A stretch of 64,000 nucleotides of DNA, taken from Pomphorhynchus laevis. Lineage: Eukaryota; Acanthocephala; Palaeacanthocephala; Echinorhynchida; Pomphorhynchidae. Shown here piece after piece: positions 34,079 to 45,719 of this stretch. A model generated the notes under the pieces. It ran no database searches, was not told the DNA's origin, and saw only the letters and a list, made by a program, of their open reading frames with translations. Each line of letters begins with the position of its first letter. Within the stretch, counting starts at the first letter, position 1. The translations under genes were made by a program, and so were the position numbers. The stretch spans positions 186,001-250,000 of the forward strand of contig WNNJ02003230.1 in assembly GCA_012934845.2 (NCBI GenBank). The letters run 5' to 3'.

Positions 34079-34500
34079 AATCAGATTAGCTAACTGAGTC
34101 TACGCATTTTATTTTATTTATAAATTAAAAATAATGAGAGATAAAATAATAAAATAAAAAATAAATAAGTATAAATAATATAAGATAATGTCTTGTTATA
34201 TAAGATTTTATAAATTTTATAAAGTCAAAATTTAAAATTAGAATTTAAAATAAATTGACTTTTATTCAATATTTAAATTGTTCAAATATTCAAATTTAAA
34301 TTGACTTTTAGTCGATTTAAAGTAAATTGACTTTTATGAATTGACTAATAAAATATTGACTAATATTTAGAAAAGTCAATTTTTATAAATTGACTAATAA
34401 CAGACGATGTATCATAATAAGGATTAGAGATCATTAAGATGAAATGCTATGTTATCAGGTTTGGGCCCTATTCCTCGACCCAACATAACCGCGGGGCCAA
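34079..34500 (-). mobile_element. PLE 3' UTR fragment
   Basis: Reverse-oriented PLE 3' end: terminus gattagctaactgagtctac at 34083, AT-rich UTR, gaattgactaataacagacg, then the structured block ending near 34500 (ttgggccctattcctcgacc, ccgcggggcc). No RT sequence follows. Confidence 0.7.
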
Positions 34501-34929
34501 ATTTAGAGAATGGGCTAATTTAATGTAAAGTGAAGGAATTTTTATTTATTTAATTTCATTTAATAAGTAAATGCTGATTATTACCCATCTCGGAAAATCT
34601 TTATTTTGCAATAATTTATTACCAAACGATTGATCACTAGGCATATTTTACAAAGAGAGAAAATCGTATTTTTTTCTGGAAGACCTGTCAATAAAATAAT
34701 TTAAAATAATTATTTTCTACAATAATTTATTGTTTTTAACATTACATTTATTTATTTAATTTGTTAATTTTATCAAAAGTTAATTCGCATTGATTTTTGT
34801 TAATATTTTTTTTACACAAATTTATAATAAATTATTAAAATTATTAATTATATTTATATTTAAAACTATTAATTATAAATTTTAATTTGTTTAAAATAAA
34901 TAATTGCATTTACAGTTATTTATTTTTAT

Positions 34930-35236
34930 TCATTTTCAATTATTTTTCAGCGTTTGTTCCGTTTCGTTATGGAGTCCGCCTTTTCTGTATCCATTTAGTT
35001 CTATTGTTTGAGCAGAAAACGTTGCTGTACCATTGTATTCACCTTTCGCGAAGTTTATTAAGACAGCATTTCATAATGTTGATGCGACGGTTTTGTTTAA
35101 CTGCTGGCTTGTCATCAAGTCTATCGCCAACCCTCCTCATTTTTTAACACGGGCTTGGGACCGGCCATGGCGGAGTTATTTATTCAATAATGAAACGTTT
35201 GCCTATCCAATTGATTATAAAATAATGAAATTTTAG
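34930..35236. other. GC-raised island, unidentified
   Basis: Overlapping frames on the plus strand (86 and 67 codons, for example AKFIKTAFHNVDATVLFNCW and KSIANPPHFLTRAWDRPW) with a good acceptor, attatttttcag, at 34949. No frame is convincing throughout. It could be a decayed transposable element or exon. Confidence 0.25.
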
Positions 35237-35239
35237 TCT

Positions 35240-36117
35240 TCAGGTAATGCTGTAACAGGTACGAGTGATCGTTAAATATCTGATTATCCATATCATAGTA
35301 TATGGCTTAGTTTATGGCTCATATCATAGTATATAACAATTTATAATTTAATACTTTATGGTATAAACTGATAAATGTTTTGAATAACGTGTAAAATTGT
35401 ATGAACTTGATTCCGCTATGGTATTTTGAATCATGTTGATAATGACCTAAATACCTTTTATAATTGATCATAAATTACGTATTTATCAATTGATACAAGA
35501 TATCTGTCGGTACAAGATAAAAAAGGCACAAGAAAAATCTTGAATGTAATAATCTTAAGCTTTCGACTATAAAAATGAAAAATATTTTGACACATTAGGC
35601 TATGAGTAATATTAAAAACTTTCGTTTATATAAAATCCGGTAGCGTATCTCCCATTTAAATAGTTGTTATATTTAATTACATTAAATCATCAATAAATGT
35701 ATTTGCTCAGCGAGCGGAGTTTTAATCCGTTATGGTAAAGAAGTTTGACAGCAAAACAAAACTCGTACTTTAATGATCGATTTTATTACCTATCATTTAC
35801 GATCTTAAACTTTGACAAAACTAGAATATCAAGTAAAACATCTAAATTTTCTTCTTTTATTAGCAGATTCAGTACCAAAACACTAAATTATTAAAAAATA
35901 TTAAATTTTATTAATTTCTATTTTATTATTTTTAAAAAAATATTAAATATATTTTATTACTTGTTATTTCTTGTCATCGAAAATTCTGCAGAATTTTTTT
36001 AATGTAAATGATTATTCATAAATACTATTTTTCATTTCAAACAAACATAAATTTTAACGACTTGTAAACATCAAACGAGTAATGAATGCATTGTTTAGCA
36101 AATGATCCGCACATTAA
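35240..36117. other. AT-rich stretch, no gene seen
   Basis: No splice-bounded island or element was recognised here. Confidence 0.5.
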
Positions 36118-36217
36118 AATACAGTCAGATGAAATAAATTTTTATATATCAAGCAATGATGAAAGCGAAGAGAGTTATAACCCGTTTTACTTTGAATTTT
36201 CACAAACGCTTTTATAG

Positions 36218-36318
36218 ATGCTCTTATAGAAGAAACTTTGAATGATGACCCAACATCGTCTAGAACGTGGTATACGGATGGACGTGTATTGTGTCGAAAC
36301 GGTGATAGCTTGATTACG
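36218..36318 (+). CDS. Candidate internal exon
   Basis: Acceptor aacgcttttatag and donor ATTACG|GTAAAA bound 33 open codons (phase 1 in, phase 0 out): ALIEETLNDDPTSSRTWYTD, then GRVLCRNGDSLIT. The incoming phase fits the exon at 33410. Just upstream (36125-36214) another open acidic stretch, DEINFYISSNDESEESYNP, follows an AG and may be part of the same or an alternative exon. Protein unknown. Confidence 0.45.
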
Positions 36319-36884
36319 GTAAAATTAGCTTATAATTCAGCACTGTTGGCAAATCAATGTTTAGTATTCAAACGATTTGAAATATACGCCTTCTAATTTG
36401 CAAAGTAAGTTATTGTGATAATATCACGTTTAATAAATTAAACGATATGAATTTGCACGTTGAAATATTAATTCCTAAAATTATCTCAAATATTAAAAAT
36501 ATTCTATTTAATCGTAAAATACGGATAGGTGTTAATCCAATTTATACATTAGACACATTACTTGATTGCATATGTAAATTTTAAAATGCTTAATTACATA
36601 ATTGAACATTTTAATTAGGTTATTATTTAATCTTTTTCGCTAGAATTCAAAAATTCATTCCATTAATATTATGAGAAATATAGGAAAAACATTTTCATTT
36701 CTTTAATAAATTTAAAATTAGACGTTTCTTTCGAATATTTGATATTTAATATTTAACAAGTTACACGAATTCTTATTATTAAACTTATCCCGTAATCTAG
36801 AATAGTGATATTTTTTGGATCAAGGAATATGAACTAAATATGAACTTTTATAAACTAAATCTTTTATCGATTAGGTTAATACTA

Positions 36885-37115
36885 CTTTGATACATCCTAT
36901 ATTATTTATTAGTCGATTCACGAAAATTCATTTTTATTTTAAATTTCAATGTTTAATTTTACTTTATTTAAATCATATAAAATCTTATATATGAATTATT
37001 AGCATTATTTTGAATTTATAAATAGTATAAAATCTTCTAAAGTTATTTATTTATAATTATTTATTTTATTTATCATTATTTTTAATTTAAGAAGACTCAG
37101 TTAGCTGATTTTAAT
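36885..37115 (+). mobile_element. PLE 3' UTR fragment
   Basis: Runs from ctttgatacatcctatatta (UTR start seen in other copies as ctgatacatcgtatg) to the terminus gaagactcagttagctgatt near 37085. Two further terminus-like strings (cgtagactcaattag; ttactcagttagatgatctg) follow near 37245 and 37275. Confidence 0.65.
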
Positions 37116-37839
37116 TATTTGAATTTTCGCCTATGCAATAGGCCTCTTCCAAATGGCAACTAAAAAATCTAGTTATACGTATTTTGCTCCAGAAGAATCA
37201 TTAGTTGATTTCCAACGCATAACGATATTTTGTAGACAATAATACGTAGACTCAATTAGGATATTATAATATGTTACTCAGTTAGATGATCTGATTTGTT
37301 CCACAATATTTATTTTATTCATTCTTTTATGATCTGATCTGATTCATTCAAATTTAATGTAAGCGTAACTGTATACCTTGTAACATTAATGAAGTTGAAA
37401 CTACTGGTGACGTATATTAATAAAAAGAAGATCATACAACTTTTTTTAATTAACACGAACAGGAAAGTATAAACCTGCATGCTTTTTTACAGACTTCGTC
37501 GGGAAGCTTAACAGATAAATTTGATTTTATAATTATAATTTAGATTTTTTGTTACAGATTGTTAATGATATTTTATAAATTAAAGTTTAAACATAAAATA
37601 TGTCAATTTTATAAAGAAGACAAATAAAAAATATCTAATTGCATAAATCATTAACTTCATGAAACTTTAATTAAAGAAAATAAAATGCCTGTTATCAGGT
37701 ATTATGAAATGAAATATATATTAAATACAAGAAAAGAAATGGAAATAGTTAATTTATTAACTTTAAAAATTAAAATATATTTGATATGCATTACAGATGT
37801 AATATTTCTATAAATGAATATAATTTTTGTCTTTAATAG

Positions 37840-38023
37840 ATTGTGGATATATTGGAAGATTTTGTATGCCCACCGTTCATGAAGCATGCTTAAAATTTAA
37901 AGTAAGCGAAGATTGGTATTTCCAAATTGATAAAGTCAGTAGACAATTATCAATAAGTACTGGAAATGTCGATATCACAGTTGACAAGTCAGCAGCGATT
38001 TCAATTGAGTTCAACGATGATAT
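37840..38023 (+). CDS. Candidate internal exon
   Basis: Acceptor tgtctttaatag and a strong donor GATAT|GTAAGA enclose 60 open codons (phase 1 in, phase 2 out): CGYIGRFCMPTVHEACLKFK, then VSEDWYFQIDKVSRQLSIST, then SAAISIEFNDD. There are four Cys. The outgoing phase fits the exon at 41232, so PLE copy 3 (38100-40161) would lie in the intron between them. Family not recognised; the strand-like C-terminal half suggests a beta-rich domain. Confidence 0.5.
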
Positions 38024-39682
38024 GTAAGAATATAAGCTACAACTGATTTTCGATTAAGATAAATTCGAATTGACAGCAATATAATGATATAATTATGAAT
38101 TAAATCAGCTAACGGAGTCTACGTATTTAATATAATAATAAAATAAACAAAACATAATAATGCTAAATCAAAATTTAATAATTAAATAATAAAATAAATA
38201 ATTGTTTTAGATTTTCTATAATTTAAATCAAGTTAAAATAAAAAATGAAATTTAAAATAAAAGTCAGTTTTATGAATTGACTAATAAATAACATACGATG
38301 TATCAGAATAAGAATTCGAGGTCATCAGGAGGAACTGGTATGATATCAGGTTTAGATCCCAATTCCTCGACCCAGCATAGCAGCGAAGCCAAAAACACGC
38401 CAAATGACTTATTTCGTCTTATTCTAATACAAAGTATTTTTTTATTACTAATAAAATTTTCCGCTTACGAGTTTAAATTTATTTTTTATATTATTGTTGA
38501 TTTATATATTTTAATATTTTCTGTTTGATGGTATTTTTATAGTAACCTAGTTTAAAATATGCATCTATTAAATTATTTAAATGATTTTGAAGAAAACCAA
38601 TATCGTTACAAATTGTTGCAATTCTTAAAATTTTATTATTTAATGTATTATATTTTATATTATATGATATGCATGAATGCTCATGCAAAAATATGTTTCT
38701 TGTAAATTTAAATATGTCATCTTTACGATATAAATTAATAGTAGTTTTAGTTAATGTTAATTTAATGTTCATATCAAGATATATACTTTCTTTATCATTA
38801 ATATTGATTTTATAAAGAATGAGGCTACCTGGATAAATTTTTCGCTTATTGAATAAAAACTGCTAGAATTAAATACACATATATCATCAATATATCGAAA
38901 CATATATTTTGTATCTTTATATAATTTAGATTTATTCTTTAAACAGTTATGAACAAATTCGTATTCTATAAAGCTTAAAAATAAGTCAGCTATAATTGGG
39001 CTACTATTACCTACCATTGGAACACCTTTTATTTGTCTAAATATAAATGTTCCTGCTTTTAAATAATTTTGATTTATCAAAATATTTAAAGCTTATATTA
39101 ATTCAATTTTATCCATAAATCTATATTTATTTGATGTTTTAATTTTTGTTAAAACTTATTCCTTTTGTGTAAAACCTTTAAATAATTTTGATTTATTGAA
39201 ATATTTAAGGATTCCGAATATAAGATTAATTAATTTTTCTAATTCATATTTAATATCTGTCAAATCTTGAACTGTATAAAGAGTACTAAAATCGTATGTA
39301 TTTATATTTTGAAAATTTATTCCTTTTGTCTGTTCTAAAAATTCTTTTGTAGAATTAATACTGAAATAGTGTTTTATACCAGTATTAATTTCGATTACCT
39401 TGCAATATTTTTTAAAATGTGCTTTAATTACTTTAAGTATTTTATTCATATAGACAGAAAGTGGTTTTAATGTACATTTAAACGCACTACATATGAACCT
39501 AGGTTTTATTGGATTTTTATGTAATTTTGGATTCCAATATAATATAGGTATAGTTTTATTATCTGATTCAACCTTTATACCCTTTTTATCCATTATAAAA
39601 CATTGACTTGTAATAATTGTTACTTTCATACCCTTTTTAAATCACAGTGACTTTAAATCACTACTTTCATAAGTTGTGTTTA

Positions 39683-39820
39683 TATTTAAATCATTAGAAT
39701 TAACCATTTAAATTAATGACGAAGCGGCATTAGTCATTCTTTCGCGTCTGGCTTACATGTTTTACAAGCAATTCACGTGGAATGGTCTCACTCTCCTTAT
39801 TTAAATCATTAGAATTAACC
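39683..39820. repeat. 23-bp target-site duplication around the retrozyme fragment
   Basis: tatttaaatcattagaatta plus acc occurs at 39683-39705 and again at 39798-39820, identical. It is PLE coding sequence (NSNDLN region), duplicated on both sides of the 92-bp insert. Confidence 0.9.
39706..39797 (+). mobile_element. 92-bp 5'-truncated retrozyme insertion inside a PLE
   Basis: Starts atttaaattaa and then enters the ribozyme at stem II 3' strand (tgacGAAGCGGC). It continues through the body (cattctttcgcgtctggctt, acatgttttacaagcaattc, gtggaatggtctcactctcct) exactly as in array A units. It lies opposite in strand to the host PLE and is bounded by a 23-bp duplication. Confidence 0.88.
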
Positions 39821-40161
39821 TCTTTCACTAGTATATCATAATAAAGCTTTTTGCATATGAAGACAAAGTTATTACTAGCTTTATCAATAGTTGTTATTAT
39901 ATAGTTATCCTTTAATTTAGTAAGTTCTTTATACATATCTTTATTAATTTTATCTTTCCTTTTATAATTGTTTGTTATTTTCATTTTATTTTTAATTTTA
40001 TCAAATATATAATCTTTCCAAATTTTTATCTTAGATATATTCGAGCTTTCATTATTAATCAGCTTACTAAAGTAAGCATTGAAGTTATTATATAACGAAT
40101 TGTAAATTTTATTTCTATTGTTATTATTATTTAATCTATATTTGTACTTCTTTGATAGCAT

Positions 40162-41231
40162 TTTCCTAAATTAATTTTAATTCATTAATTTTCTTAATAA
40201 AACTCGTATTCACCCTTTTTTAAAAATTGCCCAAAAATACTAAAAATATTCAGTGATTATATATTTTAAAAATCATCCACAAATACTAAAATAAATTTAA
40301 TGAAAGTTTGTTCCTCTTGAATAAAACTCAACATAGATATCATTTCATAAAAATACAGACATTCTACAATTGAATTACTAGTCACTCAATTTGAGTTGAC
40401 TTCTGCGTTAAACAAATTCAAAAACTCACGTAGTTTTTGGATTTTCCATTTCTTATTCAATAAAGAGAACATTTGTTCATGAGCAATGAGAAAATTTAGC
40501 ACGAATCATCATTAAATATGTAGGTTACTAAAGGAAGTAGCTAATTGATTTTTCGCTAACTTTTTAGGTAATGACATGCTAAGTATCGATAATCTCTGTA
40601 TCTTTGCCGTAAAACATATTTTAATTTTTAACTCCTTATCGCAAGGAAATTTTAAATTCAAGTGAATTTTGTGATTTCGAGATTTAGTAGAAACACCCAC
40701 ATTACAAAATCTGATCTTCTTGGGTATTCATTTGTGTACGATATAATGTATAACAGATTACCTAATTATTTATTTGATGGAAGACGAATCAAGATCAAAA
40801 CTTTTTCATTAGCATCCGGATTTTCGATACATTTTGAAACTTTATTTTGTATAACGAGATTCTTATAAATGGTAAAAATATAAATTTTGAACAATGAGAA
40901 AATCGTACACGAAAGCAATCATTATCATTGAATATAAAGGTTCCTATGCATTAAATGCTTTTCACCGTATCGAAGGTTCCGTTAGCAAAATAGCTACGTA
41001 TGAATGTAGATGATAAATTTGGGATAAAAAGTAAAATAAAATCACGAAAAGATAAAATTACGAAATATCATAGATGACGAAGTGGGTAAAGTAGATTAAG
41101 ACAATTACTATATTCTACCATAAAAGTTAGACAATTAAGTTTTTAAAAAATATTCGTCGTAACTTAAAATTCGTTCATAAATAATAGTCATTTTCAAAAT
41201 TTATTTTACTTGTGTATTTTTAACGATCTAG
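40162..41231. other. AT-rich, probable intron
   Basis: No coding island was recognised. Short frames at 40512 (minus) and 40662 (plus) overlap in opposite strands and lack supporting signals. Confidence 0.4.
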
Positions 41232-41378
41232 CTATTGTGCGAAATATTATTATTTGGCACCTAACCATGCCTCAATTTATGCTGAATATACAAGTAACTT
41301 TAATGAACAGTATTTGATTAACGAAAGCGGGTCACTTACTTCTACAAGTAGCTCTCAAAATGATCAACTACATACGTA
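41232..41378 (+). CDS. Candidate internal exon, Tyr/Ser-rich
   Basis: Acceptor tttaacgatctag and strong donor ACGTA|GTAAGT bound 48 open codons (phase 2 in, phase 2 out): YCAKYYYLAPNHASIYAEYT, then SNFNEQYLINESG, then a Ser/Thr run STSSSQNDQLHT. The incoming phase fits the donor at 38023. Function unknown. Confidence 0.45.
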
Positions 41379-41379
41379 G

Positions 41380-42560
41380 TAAGTATCTTGATATTTGAAA
41401 TGACTCAATGAGATTTGAACATTTTGTACGTATGACCGAATTTTACTATTTTTAAAATAATTTACGTATAAATAATAAAATAAAAATTCTTATTACTCAA
41501 TTTAATTTAAAACTCTACATTCAAATATTAGATAAATATTAAAACAATAAATATAATAAAATTTTATATTATTTGTTTCATTAAATATTAATATTTAAAT
41601 TAATATTCAATTAATATTATAATATTATAATTAATATTATAACAAATAAAAAATATTATATTATAAATGGAATATATTATAATAAATATTATAATATATA
41701 ATATAACATTTATTATATTGTAATAAAATATATAAATATTGTATAATTTATAGTATAATAATTAGTATTAAAATTTATTTAATTTGGATAATTTTAAATC
41801 CAATGAAAATACAAGAAAATTGTGATTTTTATCAAATTATAAATAAATTATTCGTGTATTATACTACTATAATACAGTTGAATATATTATATTATATTGC
41901 AGGTTTTATTATAATATAGTTGAATAATCAATATATTATATATTTAAATATATTAAATATATTAAATATATTATCTTTAAAAATATTAGTTTAAATCAAT
42001 TTAAGTTAGAACTTTGGTTCTTTAAAACTACATCTTTTTAATATCAAGAAATTTATAAATGTAAATATCTGAACATAATATAATGTAAATATATTATAAT
42101 GTAAATATAATGTAAATACGCTGAATATAATATATTATATTATAATATAATATAATATGAATTAAAATAAAGTTTGTAGGTTATCATTAATAAAATGTCA
42201 TGTTACCAGCCTTTGATCATAAAATACTAGCCTTTGATTATTGTTAATCAACCCTTGGCTTGCTTTATCACTAAAAATTTGTTATTGAATCAGATTAGTT
42301 AAATGACGCACGTATTTTGAATCAATAAAAAAATTTAAAAATTGAATTTTTAAATGTTATGCAATTAACTTTTTAAATAAGTAATAAATCGTTTAATATT
42401 GAAATATATAAAATGACAGCACATATATAAATAACGTATATATTATTTACATTTATTAATTTGATATGACTTTATCGAATTCAATTATAAATATAGGATT
42501 CAATTTCATGGTTAAATTTGCGCGTTTAACTACGTTTACATAATTTAAAATGATTAATAT
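41380..42560. repeat. Very AT-rich low-complexity region
   Basis: Dense aatatattataat-type simple sequence, especially 41560-42150. A PLE-terminus-like string (cagattagttaaatgacgca) occurs near 42293. No gene. Confidence 0.6.
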
Positions 42561-42564
42561 AAGA

Positions 42565-43215
42565 AATTTAGGTGTCAATGTCAAACCGAATTAGGGAAAA
42601 TGTTCTTCCTGATGTGGAGGTCTTCAAGTATCTTGGGATATTGTTTTCGAGGGACGGCAAGAACATCAAAAAGATTAAAAAGCTGTTTTCTTCAGCTAAC
42701 GCAGCAATGCGTTCTTTGTATATGTCTGTCGTGGTGAAGCGGGATTCACCACGATAGGATTTGAGTCCTCAAGCGAAGCTTTTAGTTTACCACGCAATCT
42801 TCTTTCATATCGTAACTTATGGTCATGAGCTTTGAGTCATGACCAAAAAATCCGATCTCGAATATAGTCGAGCGAAATTGTGTTCCTTCGCGGTGTAGGC
42901 GGCCTTAGCCTTAGAGATCAGGTTAAGAATTCAGTCATCTGGAATGGACTCGGAGTAAAGTTGTTGCTTCTCCGCAACTAAGAAAGTCAGTTGAGGAGAC
43001 TGGGACACGTTCAGAGGATGTCTAGACATCGATTTTCTCAAAGGGTTTTCCTGGCCGAACTTTCTTAAAAGATACCTCAAAGTAGACCTCGATACCGATG
43101 GAGAGATCAAATCTCGAACTCGCGAGAAGCGCATTGGCTATCTGAAAGATAACTCTGATATGTCACCCAGGATCGCGTTGTCTGGAGTAGTTTCGTTCGT
43201 ACACTTTCTTCATGA
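42565..43215 (+). mobile_element. LINE reverse-transcriptase C-terminal fragment
   Basis: The plus strand translates to typical post-palm LINE sequence: VEVFKYLGILFSRDGKN, then LSPQAKLLVYHAIFFHIVTY (followed by GHEL), then LRRLGHVQRMSRHRFS. The FKYLG, VYxAI..xVTYGHEL and QLRxLGHVxRM signatures match L2/CR1-like non-LTR elements. GC is well above the flanks. Several stops and one or more frame changes are present, for example a stop right after the first 61 codons, so it is a dead 3' piece of about 650 bp with no endonuclease or RT core. Confidence 0.75.
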
Positions 43216-43427
43216 CCCCACACCGGACCAATTGTTGACAATTGTTTGCTTATCACTAATACTATGTCAGTACAGCTAATTAATAATACATTGTTGAAGA
43301 CACATAGCTTCATCAGAGTTCGAAGTGATTTAAATACCACATTATGTTTCTAGCAATAAGATCCTTTATTACTTTTGTTTAATTTTGAACTCGTTTAATT
43401 ATTCTACAATTTAGCACTCGTTATATA

Positions 43428-44338
43428 ATGTTAAAGTCAGATGGATCATCGGAAGAACTAATTCCATGTAGCGAGTTTAATTCAGGTAAATAATATTTTA
43501 TTATTTTTATAATTTGCCTGCATTCCAAATGTAATCTTTAAAATCCACTATTTGATTCTGTCTACTCAATACTTGAGTTTATTACAGAAGTAATTTACAC
43601 CTTGTGACTTTGATTTGCAGAGGGTACTTGTGGAATCAAATTATAATATAATAAAAAATTGTCATATAAGTGGTGTGGAAATAATCCTAAATAATAAAAT
43701 TATATTTTGAATTAAAAATCCAAATCAAAATGATTTAAATTATGAACGATTGTTAAATTTTAAATCATCGCTATCCTAGAACGACGATTTAGCGGAAATG
43801 ATTCTACTTATCCAATGATTAATCAAAATACATGGTTGAAATTGAACGACATTTGTCGGTAATTCGAGTAAATTTATATTTATGCCACCATAATTACTTT
43901 AAGCAATCGTCGTAAACAATGGAAAGCTGGTATATCGAAATATGAGATCTTAGAATGTATTTCGTCTATCCAATCAGGTAATTATATGATTTACGCCACA
44001 ACTAAGTATCTATTTAAGGGCAAACTAAATTTACATCAAGCGTTGAAAATGTTGACTATATTCAATGTAGCGCAGGGGATAATAAATCGAATTTCAATGA
44101 TTTTAAAATCAAGCAGAAACCACATAAATATACAACGGGTAATTGCTCTAATCTGAAGTTTCAAATTCTACAAAAAAATATAATATTTATTAAAAAAGAA
44201 TAAAATATTAAAAATTAAAATATTTATTTTTATATTTTAGAACAATATTTTTTAATGTATTATATTGAATATTTTTGTAATAAAAAGACACACCATAAAA
44301 TACAATGTGGATCAATGCTCTTAGCTTTTGCTTGCTAA
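43428..44338 (+). CDS. Five-exon gene for a 142-aa Cys-containing protein
   Basis: Exons 43428-43485, 43780-43858, 43904-43977, 44019-44138 and 44241-44338 join with phases 1, 2, 1, 1 into one 143-codon frame ending in TAA. All introns are GT..AG; two are only 45 and 41 nt, the others 294 and 102 nt. The peptide starts MLKSDGSSEELIPCSEFNS; exon 3 includes KYEILECISSIQS; exon 4 includes VDYIQCSAGDNK; exon 5 starts EQYFLMYYIEYFC and ends GSMLLAFAC. Seven Cys are spread one to three per exon. There is no signal peptide and no known domain. A skipped AG at 43620 gives a premature stop, supporting the chosen second exon. Strong internal consistency, function unknown. Confidence 0.6.
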
Positions 44339-44339
44339 A

Positions 44340-45430
44340 GATGATCTGACTGCTCTTAAATTCATTGAAGTAGTCTTTACCAGACTTATTCTTCTTCTCA
44401 AACTAGTTATGCATTCATTGTATGGTACACTAGTTTTGATTGAAATTTCCATTGCAATTATTTTCTTGAAATTATTTTTAGAACAGTATAAAAATAATAA
44501 TAATAATTTTTAGAATTATTTTTTTTGAAAAAGAAAAGTTAATTATTTTTTTTTGAAAAAGAAAAGTCAATTATTTTTATAAAAATAATAATATTAAAAA
44601 ACCTATTGCTGGCTTAGCAGATAATTACGGGCAACAGATGTAACAAACAACTGAAAAATACTAGAAATATTTTTTGGTAAATTTCTAAAAAAGAGAAACC
44701 TAGTCTGATAAGATAATAGAGAAGTTATTGGTTATTTATAATAATTCTGAAAGTAAAAGAAAATCCACTTTTAGAAAATCTTATTTCTATTCACAGGAAA
44801 TTAAATATTTATGAATTCAAATTTTACGAAACCTTTTTAACAACTCAATAATATTATGATAATATTAAATAAAGACTATATTACAAATAATCGAAAATAA
44901 TATCAATAAATAATAATATCGAATAAAAATAATATCGATTAAATATTATAAATTATCGAAAATAATATTTTGTCGAAAATATTATAATGATATTATATAA
45001 ATAATATTACGAATAATCGAAAATAATATTAATAAATAATAATATCGAATAAAAATAATATCGAATAAATATTATGAATAATCGAAAATAATATTAATAA
45101 AAAAATAATATCGAATAATAATTAAATATCGAATAATAATATTTATATAATAATGATATTATATAAATAATATGTAGAATTATGTAAATACATAAATCAT
45201 TAATTCGTTTTATAAATATAAAGGTTTGTGATTTTAAGAAAATAATTGAAAAAGCTGTTAAAAGTACCTTAAAATTAGATTTTTTTGATAAATATTCAGT
45301 TCTTAGATAAAAAACGGTGGATTTACTGAATTTGTGAATCCCGTAGATAAGTTTGCAAATAGCTCATATATACGCTAGAACACAAATTTATTAAAAATCA
45401 CTAAACGGATATTAATTAATTAAATTTGTG
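44340..45430. repeat. AT-rich, with an aataatatcgaata tandem tract
   Basis: 44870-45170 is a degenerate tandem of (taata)atatcgaataaa units. No coding island. Confidence 0.6.
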
Positions 45431-45432
45431 AG

Positions 45433-45618
45433 TAGTGGACAACACCACAGACAACATTTGCAATAGACGTCGCAGTAGCAGAAGAAATAAAACGAGATCC
45501 ACTAAAAGTGATTATCAAGAACCAAGCACGGCTGAAATGTCACTGGTGTCCCCCCTTGAAAGTGATAGCATTACAAAAACATATCCAGAAGTAGAAAACG
45601 ATAAACAACGGATATTAG
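45433..45618 (+). CDS. Candidate exon, basic N-terminal patch then acidic
   Basis: Open from a weak acceptor (aaatttgtgag) to a donor ATATTAG|GTACAT, phase 1 in and out: VDNTTDNICNRRRSSRRNKT, then RSTKSDYQEPSTAEMSLVSP, then EVENDKQRIL. The RRRSSRRNK cluster could be a nuclear localisation signal. Composition is coding-like, with Ser/Thr-rich disorder. Acceptor support is poor; an upstream in-frame start was not found. Family unknown. Confidence 0.4.
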
Positions 45619-45719
45619 GTACATTAAATGATCACATACATACAAGTCAATATATTTTAACTTTTAAGTTATCAAAAAGAAATTGCCAAAATATAATGCG
45701 ATGAACCTGATAAGTACTT

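Larger units (their letters stand above)
38100..40161 (-). mobile_element. Penelope-like element (copy 3), most complete
   Basis: Reading on the minus strand from 40161: a Lys/Asn-rich N-terminal part (KYKYRLNNN), the RT motif-1 region TTIDKASNNFVFICKK, fingers YWNPKLHKNPIKPRF, FSTLYT, a palm B-like GVPM.GNSSP, the catalytic RYIDDI, a thumb-like NIFLHEHSCISYNIKYN, and NHLNNLIDAYFKLGYYKNT. The structured 3' UTR (38285-38435) and the terminus at 38101-38125 (atcagctaacggagtctac) follow. No GIY-YIG endonuclease can be seen, so it may be an EN-lacking or differently arranged PLE. It is broken in several places and is interrupted by a 92-bp retrozyme fragment at 39706. Confidence 0.82.
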
